Part shown: positions 32,029 through 41,206 of the stretch, piece after piece
Layout of the letters: every line of letters begins with the position of its first letter
How positions within the stretch are numbered: the first letter of the stretch is position 1
Assembly: GCA_025765615.1 (NCBI GenBank)
Contig: JAIVFJ010000430.1
Location: forward strand, 1 to 42,370
Reading direction: 5' to 3'
Length of the DNA stretch: 42,370 bases
Source of the DNA: Zopfochytrium polystomum
Taxonomy: Eukaryota; Chytridiomycota; Chytridiomycetes; Chytridiales; Chytridiaceae
Translations under genes and position numbers: made by a program
Notes under the pieces: model-generated
Told to the model about the DNA's origin: nothing
Databases searched by the model: none
The model's input: only the letters and a program-made list of their open reading frames with translations

Positions 32029-33337
32029 TCAAAGTTTTCCACGCGCTCTGCCGCCAGCAGGGCGGCTGGTTGCGACCCCGACTCTGACAACGCTGTTCGC
32101 CTCAGAACTTCCGTTCACCTTGGCCTCGATCTGGTCCTCGAGCCAGTGGAGCGCCGGCCAGAACGCCCTGAACCGTCTCACGCGTGAACGTCCGCCGCCT
32201 CTGCTGCCGCCGCTGTCGGCGCCAAAAAACTTCTCGATGGGCCGCGCCGCGGCCACGAGGTCGTACTGCAGCAACATGCGCAGCCAGCTGTCAAACATTT
32301 CGGCGTTTGTGCGCGGATCCTCACGCTCAAACTGCCGCCGCACCTGCACAAGCTTCTCGTGGAGCATCCCGGTGCCGTCCACGGCCAAGTCCAGATTATT
32401 GAAGTCCGTGCATTCAGCCAGGTACCGCACCGTCTCACGCCAGTGCCACAGCTCGTAAGTATGATTCTTCCCGGCATCAAAGTCTGGCAAGAATGCAGAG
32501 TAGAAGAAGTCAGCTTGCTCTGCGAGGTGCTTGGCTGCAATCTTCGCTGGTGGCGGATTTCGAGGGGAATTCTGCGGGTTCAAGCGGCCAGTGTAAAAGT
32601 ACTGGACGTATGGAAGAGCGAGAGTGATTCTGCGCAGGCGACCGCGGGCGGTGGAGGAGAGGTTTCGCAGAAAACCAATTGGCTGAATCTTGTTGGGGTC
32701 CCATTCGTGTCTGTCGTCGCTCCTGCTGTGATATTTCCCGCCAAACTCGAGGACGAACCGGTTCTCGCCGAACAGGATATCCATAGCCTCTTCGTGGATC
32801 GTTCTGTTGACGGTCAGGAGAGCCACGGGAATCCTGAAGCAAGTGCAAGTCGGGGAGTAGGACGGTTCTCCTCCAATGACAGGGGGGCAGAAGCACAAGA
32901 AACGTTCGGTCGACTGGTGCGGCGAGCGAGAAAATCCGAACGATGGGCACAGGTTCATGGACGGGACCGGAATGCAGCGACCGCAGCAATCAATCCCGCT
33001 GTGTGCTCGAGGAAAACAGTAATCGTGGGTTGCCAACAATGGTCCAGCCAGGACGCGGCCGCGAAGAGGCATCTTCTTCCTCATACTCGATGTCCGCCCC
33101 AGCGTTCTGACCATCGCCCCAATCCAGCAGAGTCCTCCTGGTATATTTCACACAGTCAAGCTTCCCTTGGCGAATGTAGAGCTGTTCCTTGTAAAAAGTC
33201 GGTTCCCATTGCCACAGCAGTCCGGAGTATCTCAAAATTTCCTTTCGCACATGATGAGGCAAGCGCATTATGGGAAAGGAGTCAGCCGGGCGCACAGCAG
33301 TACTTTCTGCTCCAATGATGGGAGTCCCGGATGTCAT
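32029..33337 (-). CDS. 2EXR / F-box-like domain protein
   Basis: 400 residues in two exons (minus): 33337-33112 and 33005-32029; the GT-AG intron 33006-33111 (phase 1) joins LLDWGD to AHSGIDCCGRCIP. The N-terminal half shows the fungal F-box-like/2EXR pattern: MRLPHHVRKEILRYSGLLW, then VALLTVNRTIHEEAMDILFGEN and FLRNLSSTARGRLRRITLALP. The C-terminal half is charged (RRQFEREDPRTNAEMFDSWLRMLLQYDLVAAARP) and ends in a basic tail. These proteins are numerous in fungi; some are probable SCF substrate adaptors, but function is unproven. Start ATG 33337 overlaps the previous frame's stop (ATGA); ATG 33268, directly before RLPHH, is equally possible. Confidence 0.75.
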
Positions 33338-34020
33338 GAAGCCGGCGATGGCGCGGGACTCGTTCCTTGGAGTTGGCCGACCTGCCCTTTGGTGATAGCG
33401 TCATCACCGCACACGACTTGACCTTCGGCGACGCTGTTTCGGCGTCCTGAACTGCAGCGCGGAACGCCGAGCATGACGCCGTTCTGAAGCAGAGTCTCAG
33501 GTGCATGGCGAGGGTCGTGCGGGGACAGCCTCTCTCGAACGACGCGGCAAAAGGTTGAGAATGAGGCCGCGTACTTGAGCTCCAAGGATGCAGCCGTTTC
33601 GCCGATTTCCAGATCAGGCTCCGGCATGTTGACGAGGACGTGACGGATCGCGCGAGCCGCTGACGGGGCAAGGCCGTCGAAGGCGTCTGTGAACGGCGAG
33701 ATGCCAATGACGTTTTCGCCATAGAGAACGCTGATGGCTGCAGCGTGCATCGCGCGGGAGACCCGCAGAAGGGACGTCGGGAGGGCAGGGCAAGCGCACG
33801 GGAGGGAGCGGTCGCTGATGTGAACTTCTGCAGTGACAGCGCAGCCGATTGGGGGTGGATGCAGGTGGTTGTCCGTCGCTCCTCGTCTGAGATGGGAAGG
33901 TGATGTAGTTTCTGGCAGCGCGCTCGGCTTCGTCCTCGAGGATGACTATGCAGGAGCGGCGCAGGCCGGCGTGGCGGCAGATCTGTCGGAGGAGTGTGGG
34001 CGGAAGTCGGCTGAACGCGC
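33334..34020 (-). CDS. Second 2EXR / F-box-like gene, structure uncertain
   Basis: Two conserved pieces are visible. The upstream piece (about 34020-33880) reads SRLPPTLLRQICRHAGL then IVILEDEAERAARNYITFPS, an F-box-like start. The downstream piece (33840-33334) reads LLRVSRAMHAAAISVLYGENV, then SAARAIRHVLVNMPEPDLEIG and ends in a Ser/Pro-rich tail at 33334. They match the layout of the neighbouring 2EXR gene, but lie in different frames with no clear splice pair between them, and no ATG opens the first piece. It may be a paralogue with an unrecognised intron, or a decaying copy. Same strand and adjacency suggest tandem duplication. Confidence 0.5.
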
Positions 34021-34773
34021 TGGACGGTCGGGTCGAAGGCGACGAGGAAGGTGCCGGGAGCGATGCTTGAGGAGGGATCTCATGATCTCATGTGTCAAAT
34101 TTGATAAATATGGTCCCTCATCCTTGGGCTGCATGGTCTCCCTTACCTCCCGACGCAACGCGAACGCTCAAGCGAGCGCGCGCGGGAAGCCTCTTCCTCT
34201 TTTTGCTGGTATTTTACATTCGCGGGGCGGCGAGACCGGAGAAAGGCTCGCGTTTTGCGACTTTTCTTCCCGTATTCCTGCACCTGCGGCGGGGATTGCA
34301 GCGGCAATCGGCCGCGACCGAAGGCCGAACGACAGCCTTTGTGCCACGGCGGGGTCGATGGGGCACTGTCGGTGAGTTAACGTTTGACCAGGCCCCAACA
34401 ATGCAAATATGTCGGTCCGTTGGTCAGCCGCTACATATCCAGCCAGTATGCCAGCGTCGCTGGTTGCGAAGGCAAAGAGAACGAACCGTTGGCGGATGAA
34501 GCGGGGCGGCACGTTGGGAGCCATCGGACTTTTAAAATCCATCAACAGCAAAAAAGTGGGCGGGTCCTCTTTCCAAACACAAAACGCCTTTCCAGCAGCA
34601 TCTCAGTCGCCATTCCTCTCCGCTTCTAACTAACCCACCCATCGCACTGACGCGACGACATCGCAGCCATCCCATCCCCGCGCGTCCCTTCAGGGACCAT
34701 CTACATCCTCAACCTCACACCCCCTTCCAATTAGCGCTCCTGCTCAAGCCTCCATCGCTCACCCTTCTTGTCG
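34021..34773. other. Spacer upstream of the 2EXR genes
   Basis: No gene supported. A TTTGATAAATAT stretch at 34098-34109 is AT-rich and could serve the minus-strand 2EXR gene. The short open frames here have no domains. Confidence 0.4.
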
Positions 34774-35278
34774 TCATAGAAAACCAATTGAACCTATCCT
34801 CGACCGGAGCTCTCCAGTCGACGGTCTTCTGTTCAACTTGGTTTTCAATGTCGGCGCGACAGCTTCCCGACCTCCCCCACCTGCAACCCCCGCCAAACAC
34901 ACCACCGGTCCGATCTGTCCGAACCTCCTTTGTCATAGAAAACTAGTTCAGCAGATCCTCGATTGAACCTCTGTGATCGATGGTCCGGTTCGATCTGGTT
35001 TTCAATGTCGGTACGACGCCGCCGTACACCTCAACAACAGCAGATCGTGCGTCCGAACGGTCCCTGTTCATCCGCTGCCGGTCATAGAAAACCAATTGAA
35101 TGTATCCTCGGGAGACCCCGTTGCCTGCCTTCCGATGGTCCTTCAGGTGGTTTTCCATGTCGCCGCCGTCCACTACACAATATCACTCACCGCCATCATT
35201 GAAAACCAATTCAATGTCTCCTCCGAGATTATCCCACACTTGTTGCTCTGGACCGTCGTTCAAATCGGTTCTCCATTT
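34774..35278. repeat. Array of four ~80-base self-complementary modules
   Basis: Four related modules lie at 34774-34853, 34933-35010, 35082-35162 and 35196-35278, with spacers of 79, 71 and 33 bases. Each opens with TCATAGAAAACCAATTGAA (or a variant), has TCCTCG next, GGTC near its end, and closes with TTCAA-TGGTTTTCAATGTCG (variant). The two ends are inverted complements, so each can fold into a hairpin; in module 1, 34779-34793 pairs with 34831-34846 with one bulge. Spacer sequences are unrelated. Minus-strand translation gives partly similar peptides (DIENQ...), but frames are broken in copies 2 and 4. Confidence 0.8.
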
Positions 35279-35420
35279 TAGGCTCATTGCCGTGAGGAGC
35301 ATTGTTCGTTATCAGTTCGATTTCTTTCATGTAGATCTAGATCCAAAAGAGTAAATTATGTGGAGGGCAAAGACGCCGCGTCAACAGTCAATATTCATGA
35401 TGATTAGCGTTCTGACAATT

Positions 35421-35490
35421 GAAGTTTCAAGTATAATGGATTGAATGAATTACAACCTGACAAAAGTTGCCCGACTAACTTTCAACCAAC
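35421..35490. repeat. Direct repeat copy 1 (partner at 36022-36090)
   Basis: About 70 bases related to 36022-36090. Shared parts include TTTCAAGTAT near the left end and an identical ACTAACTTTCAACCA at the right end (35474-35488 and 36074-36088), exactly 600 bases apart. The interval between could be an insertion or a local duplication. Confidence 0.55.
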
Positions 35491-36021
35491 AAGTAGGGCG
35501 ACACAATTGAACTTAACCAATTGTTCCACTTATTAATAGAGCTACCAGTCTCAGTGATAGTAGCGGCAAGGTTTGGATCGCTTCGCGATGGCTGTTTATC
35601 AGAAGGGGGGAAACTAGGAACTCTCACTATTACTGGGCTCACTATTAGGGGAAAGGGGGGAATATACATTTATGAAAACGGAGCATATGATGAAAAACTG
35701 GCTTGGGAGTGGCCAAACAGCTCTGGACCGGACAGTCGAAGGACTATACCCCCACCATCGACGCGCCAGCCTTCCCACCATTCGATGCACAGAGCGATAC
35801 TGAAGATGAACATTGCCAGTTTTTCAAGATTGTCATTGCTCTAGCCGTGGGCCAATTGAGGCTTGGCTGCTCTCTCAAATGGCCAAGAAAACAGCGAACC
35901 CAAATCACCCGACAAGAATCTTGTCATTCTAAGCACGAATTCCCCCCACCTCCCTATGGTGAGTATGGAGAATCTGGCGTCGATTCCTAACCACTCGCAG
36001 GCCAAGTGGCGCTCTAACTTT

Positions 36022-36090
36022 CGAGATTTCAAGTATTCAATGTCATTGAAAGATTAACAGGCAGGCCAGGCAAACTAACTTTCAACCAGC
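36022..36090. repeat. Direct repeat copy 2 (partner at 35421-35490)
   Basis: See the partner copy. The middle is diverged, with different bases between the shared TTTCAAGTAT and ACTAACTTTCAACCA ends. Confidence 0.55.
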
Positions 36091-36460
36091 AATGAGCAGG
36101 GGAACTCGCAAGGAAACCCCTGGTACTGGGCAGAATTAAAATATTTAGCCTGCGAGGAAGGAAGAAAACGGGGAGCGAGGGACAAGGATAAGTGGAGTGA
36201 AGTGTGACGACGGAGACCGTGAGCGAAAGGAGGCGGGCGGGATTTCTTGGCCATGACGGTCCCGAGCCCTGATTCGGGCTCGTGTTCAAGACGACGTCGC
36301 TTGCCCATTCTTTTCTTGCACGGGATCCGATGGGCATACGAGGATTCTGAATTGTCGGATCATGGCGCGAAACTTTTGCACGGGATGAAAACGTGGGCGT
36401 CCTTCCCCCTCGTTTCACTCACATTGCGGAGTAGTGCCGAAGCTATTTTCGTTCTGAGCG

Positions 36461-37822
36461 ATGACGGTCGGGACGGACGTTCGCGTTAACGGCACAGCGG
36501 CAACCCAGTACGACGATGACAATGACGACGGCCACGTCGGCAACGCGGGTACACTTGAGGACTGGGCTCATGCGAAGCGGTTTCTCGCCGCAGCACACAT
36601 AGGTTTGGCGCTGCGGAGTGGTTGTGGGAGGGACGGCGCGCTGGCTTCATGCATATGCGTGTCCCTTTACCGCACGACACATATTCATATCAAAAATTTC
36701 CACAACGCCAACAAGATCGTTTCGAAGTACATCGAAGCAGTGTCGGGCGCAAAGTTTTCCATCCGATGGAAGCTCTCACCGTCAGCGTTCCGCGGCTGCG
36801 ATGGGATCGAGGGCACCGTGTGGATCGACGGAGTCTTACTGACCACAAGATTGCACAAGGCTGGGAAGGTTGACGGCGAGATCCAGAGAATTGTGTTATA
36901 TTACAATGCGGACGGGAGTTGCACCTATCAGGAGCTGCGCTGTTCCGACTTATTGACGGGTAAAGTGAAGGACTAGCGACAAAAAACTAATCTCCCGTTC
37001 ACCAAGTCGAAGAGCCGCCGCAGGGTGCAGAAGGCGCAAACTCGGCGCAAACGGTCGGAAAGCTGGGGACCATCGACGTCGTGCTGAATCGTGTCCGGAT
37101 GCTCGACAGCCGCCAGCAATTCGGCACGAAAAAACGCGGCGACGAGTTAGCTGCATCATCGTTCCGGCCCGTACCTGAGAAGCTTTTGAAAGGAAAGAGC
37201 GTCTCTCTGCGGGCCTCCCTTGGGCCAATTAAAACGGATTCAAACAAGCGCAACACGTTAATAACAAATCACGCCGAAAAGAAGCGCATTACTTCAAAAA
37301 CAAAATACGCTGAAGACTGCCCGTTCGCAGCGTTCCGGTTCAAGTATCGATCGAAGGGTGAGCCCAAGAATTGCGAGAACTCTTTCCTGCCGTTCTCTTT
37401 CGCGTTTTACTTGTTGAAACTGCCAATTCTAATCGAGTTCTTTTGGTATGAACATCAATCCGTAGACGATCTGAAAAAGCAGTATGTTATTCCTCGCACG
37501 CCGGAGCCGGAATCGGATACCGAAGACGTGGTGATTATTGGGCGGCTTACTCCGCGATCAAGGTAATGGTTCAGCGCCCACCAGGAAGTTTGTTTTGTTT
37601 TTGTAATTTTCGTTTTCTTGCTTCTTGGGACACACCAGATCGAAGTCAAGCAGGAAACTGATTCCGGAATATCAAAGCGGTGCCGAACGCATGACGAGGA
37701 GTCCAGCAGTAAGGACTTGCGCTTGTGACAGCGGAGACGTGGACGATGATGTTCTGGAAATCAAAACCGTGACATTGACGGACAAGGTGGTGATTGATTT
37801 GACCAAAGACTCGGACCATTAG
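36461..37822 (+). CDS. DUF7918 domain protein, copy A
   Basis: About 376 residues if exon 1 is unbroken: exons 36461-36959, 37007-37357, 37466-37562, 37639-37822, all GT-AG and in phase. It follows the fungal DUF7918 pattern: TDVRVNGTAATQYDDD, KIVSKYIEAVSGAKFSIRW, GCDGIEGTVWIDGVLL, LGTIDVVLNRVRML, PVPEKLLKGKSVSLRASLGP and FAAFRFKYRSK. The C terminus has IPRTPEPESDTEDVVIIG and ends VVIDLTKDSDH, which resembles a SUMO-interacting motif. The stretch 36540-36700 is unlike copy B and may be an intron. The last exon is read one base out of step with copy B: the words conserved in B (VKQET, KRSRTH) are present here in a different frame. Function of the family is unknown. Confidence 0.8.
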
Positions 37823-38325
37823 GCCGATTCATTAGGCGCATAATGGCATGGATGCAAGGCGACCGAAGCTGATGGACTCGCTACGTGCTATGCTAAGCCC
37901 TGCTCTTACCAGCTTTGCTAGGGGTGCAACATTTTGGTTGGTAAATTATGGCCCATAAGTAATTCATGAAGACAATGTGAAACGCGTTGCAAATATTTTA
38001 ATACAACACTCTGCAACTGAAAGTGATCGGCAAATGTACTCGCTATTGTCTAGGATATTCAATTGTAACGAGGTTTCTCGGCTCAAAATAACGCAGTGCC
38101 CGTGAAAGTGATGGGCTAGCGAGTTGAACGCAAAACAAGAGGCATTACTTATAATTGCAAGGCCTACATCATAATGCAGCTGCTGATAAACCTTCTGAGC
38201 GTGCTTGTGAAATCGCAGATGGTTATTTTGTTCTGCGGGCTGGTTAGGCTCTCTTGGAGGATTTATGCGCGAAGACTCGATTGGTTGTGATTTCTCCATC
38301 ATTGGCCGACAGCGACCAGGCCGAC
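37823..38325. other. Spacer between DUF7918 paralogues
   Basis: No gene seen. A long minus-strand frame (38557-37964) is a shadow overlapping the start of copy B and has no domain. Confidence 0.5.
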
Positions 38326-39724
38326 ATGCTGAGACTAGCGGAGTCGGAAACGGCGAACGTGACGGCGGAGGTGATCGTTGACGGCACCGCGGCTGCCCTT
38401 TACAACGACGACGACTGTATCGAGAAGGCCATCGGCGACGCTGGTGCATCCACAGACTGGGCCCACGTCGCGCACTTTTCTCCGTTGCACACACAGGTTC
38501 AGTAGCGTTGGAGCGGCGCGTTGATTGACCCCGTGTGCGATGCAGGCGCAGAGCCACGCCCTATTTCGCCATCTAATTTTCGAGAATTCGCTTCCCTGGG
38601 TCAAGGTCGTGTCAAAGTACATTGAGATAGCGGCCGGCGCGAAATTCTCCATCCGCTTATTTCCTTCGCCGTCCGCCTACCACGGCTGCGACGCGCTCAA
38701 AGTCGTTGTCTGGATCGATGGAGTAAAGGCAGTTGAAGAGATTGGAACAGGAAGGCCATCGCAAATCATCATCTGGAGTAAATGCAGTTTCGCCGCGGAT
38801 GGCAGTTACACCTATCAGGAGCTGCAGTTTGCTGACTTGCTGACGGGTAAGGTGTGGGGACAGGGCGCTGGGGTTGGTCTCGGGCAAAGCAAATACTTGC
38901 ACTAAAACTAATATACCGGCTCTCAACAGACGAAGAGCCTCCCCCGAAAGGTATTGACGGCGTAAAGGCAGCAGCGACGGCCAGTAGGCTGGGCACCATC
39001 GACGTTGCCCTGCACCGTGTCTGGGTAATCAGCCAGAACGAAAACCCCGTCCCCGCCAAAGAAGACGAGTTTGCAGCACCGACGCGACCTGTGTCAGAAA
39101 AGCTATTGAAAGGAAAGTGCGTGTCCCAACGGGTGTCACTTGGACCACCGATGGCCGGAAGAGGTAAAATGCGATTCCTAACCACGCGCCTTGCCGACGG
39201 CCACGCGCTTGCAGCGTTTCGGTTCAAGTATCGATCGAAGGGTGAGCCCACACAGATGCATTTTGCTAAAACTTCCCCGCTGCCTGCATCACGATTCTGA
39301 CAGATCCTCCTTTCGTGAAAATATCGATGTTGAGATGACCTCAAGAAGTTATATTATTCCGCGCACTCCAGAACCTGATTTGGAAAACGATTACGTTTCG
39401 ATTGTCAATGGCCCGACAGGTGTGACAGGTGGAGCTTCTACGGTAAGCGCACGACGGAGTGCCTCGGATCCTTGATTATAACATTTGTATTCAATTCTTC
39501 CTTTTCTCGGCACAACAGACCAAAGTCAAACAGGAGACTGTCAGTAAGGGAACGAAACGGAGCCGGACGCACGGCAACGCGCCCAATGACGAGGACTTGG
39601 GCACCAAACGCACAAAACTCATTCGACAGACAACTATGACGTCCACGACGACATTATCGAAATCAATACTGTCACAGTTGCTGAGAGGGAGGTGATTGAC
39701 TTGACCGAGGACTCGGACCACTAG
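38326..39724 (+). pseudogene. DUF7918 domain protein, copy B, apparently degenerate
   Basis: Tandem paralogue of copy A. Conserved parts in order: AEVIVDGTAAALYNDDD, KVVSKYIEIAAGAKFSIR, GCDALKVVVWIDGVK, DLLTG, then after intron 38847-38929 DEEPPPKG, RLGTIDVALHRVWV, PVSEKLLKGKCVSQRVSLGP, LAAFRFKYRSK, IIPRTPEPDLEND and VKQETVSKGTKRSRTH. Exon 1 ends in a frame stop at 38503-38505 and needs an intron to reach KVVSKY. Two further frame breaks cannot be explained by GT-AG introns: between 39304 and 39345 (before IIPRTPEP), and between 39590 and 39650, so that the terminal SUMO-interacting-like REVIDLTEDSDH lies out of frame (stop 39722-39724) and the frame as read stops at 39693-39695. Either a recent pseudogene or assembly indels. 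Confidence 0.65.
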
Positions 39725-40198
39725 CCGAAAAAAGTCTTTTCCTTCACTACCCATCAATGTTACTTCACCCCAAGCTACTTTCGTTTTAATTGTGCAGGTT
39801 TGCAGCTGTTGATGGTTTTCTAAAAGGCTGCTTGTCTGTTAAGTTCCACCGCATACTCTGTTAATACTACACAATGCAAGTGACTTTGGCACAACTGTAA
39901 AAGGAACCGCGGGAGACTGAACACAGTTGTGCTAGACGAAGAAATATTCTTCTTTCAGTTACATGCGCATGGCGCAGCCATTCGGTGTAAATGCTGAGAC
40001 TTCCACTCCTGTCTAGCACAGCAAAATCCGAGATTGGGTGTGAGCCTCACAGCAAAGTGCATTTAGAGCTATGGCGGTCCCCAAGTCCCGTCACAGACAG
40101 CGCTGAGAGAATGCCTTGAGAAAGTGCAGTCGACAGCACTTTTTCAGAACCAGGCTTTGGAACAGCGCAATAAGAATCGGCAACGGGAGAGCACAATG
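39725..40198. other. Convergent 3' spacer
   Basis: Between the DUF7918 tandem (+) and the RAB28-like gene (-). No independent gene seen. On the minus strand, 40114-40047 could be an alternative last exon of the RAB28-like gene (see finding). Confidence 0.5.
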
Positions 40199-41104
40199 TT
40201 AATGCACGTCGGATCTTGCGTAGGACTTAAAAGGGGTATGGCTCACCGGCTCAACAGAGTAACCCAGCAAATGCAAGGCAGTCTGTGTGAAACACGCCTG
40301 CACGCCATCACCCGTCTTTGCCGATACGAAGCAGCTCGCCAGCTTGTTGTCGCTCGCAAACTGGGCATGCCGCGCCACATCGACCGTCCTCTGAGACGCC
40401 AGGTCGCCTGAAAAACAAAACCATCAGACGGATTCTCCCGCCAGCCCCAGGGGAGAAAAATCTGCTTCGCTCCCGCACAACTCACTCTTGTTTCCAGCAA
40501 GAATGATGATCGGCAGCCTCGAGTTCACGTTGTCCTCCTCCGGCACGAACCAGTACTCCTCGGGACCCAGGAACGAGCGGTAAACCAGCCGCAGCCACTC
40601 CTCGAGGTTCTGGAAGCTGCCCACGTGCGTCATGTCGTAAACGAGAACGACAACGTGTGCAGTGGTTGGGTTTAAACAGTTGGTGATGAGTGGGTTGGTA
40701 AGAGCGGATCCGGAAATGTCCCAGAGACGGACGTTTGCGAGAACGCCATCTATTTTCGGCAGAATGGGGCGGGAGGAAGAGTTTGAGCATTTGAATTTAG
40801 CACGTACTGAAAAAATTTAGCGCAGGCTATGCTTACTTGGGCAGGGTATGGATTGATCGTACAGGTCCAGCCCCTCAGTCGGTTTGTAGCCTGTTTCGTG
40901 TTTTGGTCAGGAGCGACGCGTGAATGCTCGCACAGGCGAGACGAGGCATGGCGCACCGGGAGCGAACGAGTGATCCGCAAACCGCAGGGCCAAGGAAGAC
41001 TTTCCAACCGCGGCATCTCCGAGGAGTACAAAGTTGAGCCTCACGGCGGCGGCGGCGGCGGAGGGCGACGCTGGGTCGTCGTTGAGTGCTGACGCGGCGA
41101 TCAT
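40199..41104 (-). CDS. RAB28: RAB28-like small GTPase
   Basis: 224 residues in four exons (minus): 41104-40957, 40890-40837, 40749-40486, 40407-40199, all GT-AG and in phase. G motifs: P-loop GDAAVGKSS (29-37), switch I YKPTEGLDLYDQ, WDISG (77-81), NKSD (154-157), SAKTG (184-188). LVYDMTHVGSFQNLEEW and CFVSAKTGDGVQACF, plus the long insert after the WDISG strand, point to RAB28 rather than other Rabs. RAB28 travels with the BBSome/IFT system at flagella and is usual only in flagellated lineages. Odd features: the catalytic Gln after WDxxG is replaced (DISGSA), switch I has TEG for TIG, and as read the C terminus (FKSYARSDVH) has no prenylation cysteine. N-terminal 20 residues are Ala-rich. 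Confidence 0.85.
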
Positions 41105-41206
41105 GCGTTGCTGGTTCTTCTCTCATTCCAGACAATTTTCGGAGTGGTGGTTCGGTTCAGGGTTCGGTGCCGCCAGCAGCACAGCCCTCGACCGATCGAT
41201 CAAACG
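41105..41206. promoter_or_regulatory. 102-base bidirectional promoter
   Basis: Only 102 bases separate the start codons of the minus-strand RAB28-like gene and the plus-strand VPS20 gene. Both 5' UTRs and core promoters must lie within or overlap this interval. No TATA box; a GACAATTTT stretch at 41131-41139 is the most AT-rich part. Confidence 0.7.

Larger units (their letters stand above)
35279..36460. other. Spacer with a 600-base-apart direct repeat; no firm gene
   Basis: AT-richer than its neighbours. One plus-strand frame (35521-35844, 107 codons, MFHLLIELPVSVIVAARFG) has fairly normal composition but no domain. An overlapping frame (35703-35990) has TPTIDAPAFPPFDAQSDTEDE. These could be exons of an unrecognised gene, but I cannot join them. 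Confidence 0.4.

Noticed and set aside
35258..35268. B-box-like GTTCAAATCGG in the fourth hairpin module
   Set aside because: The equivalent position in other modules does not keep the tRNA consensus, and no A box is present; tRNA-derived SINE not supported.
37964..38557. 197-codon minus-strand frame
   Set aside because: Overlaps the conserved first exon of DUF7918 copy B on the other strand; no domain.
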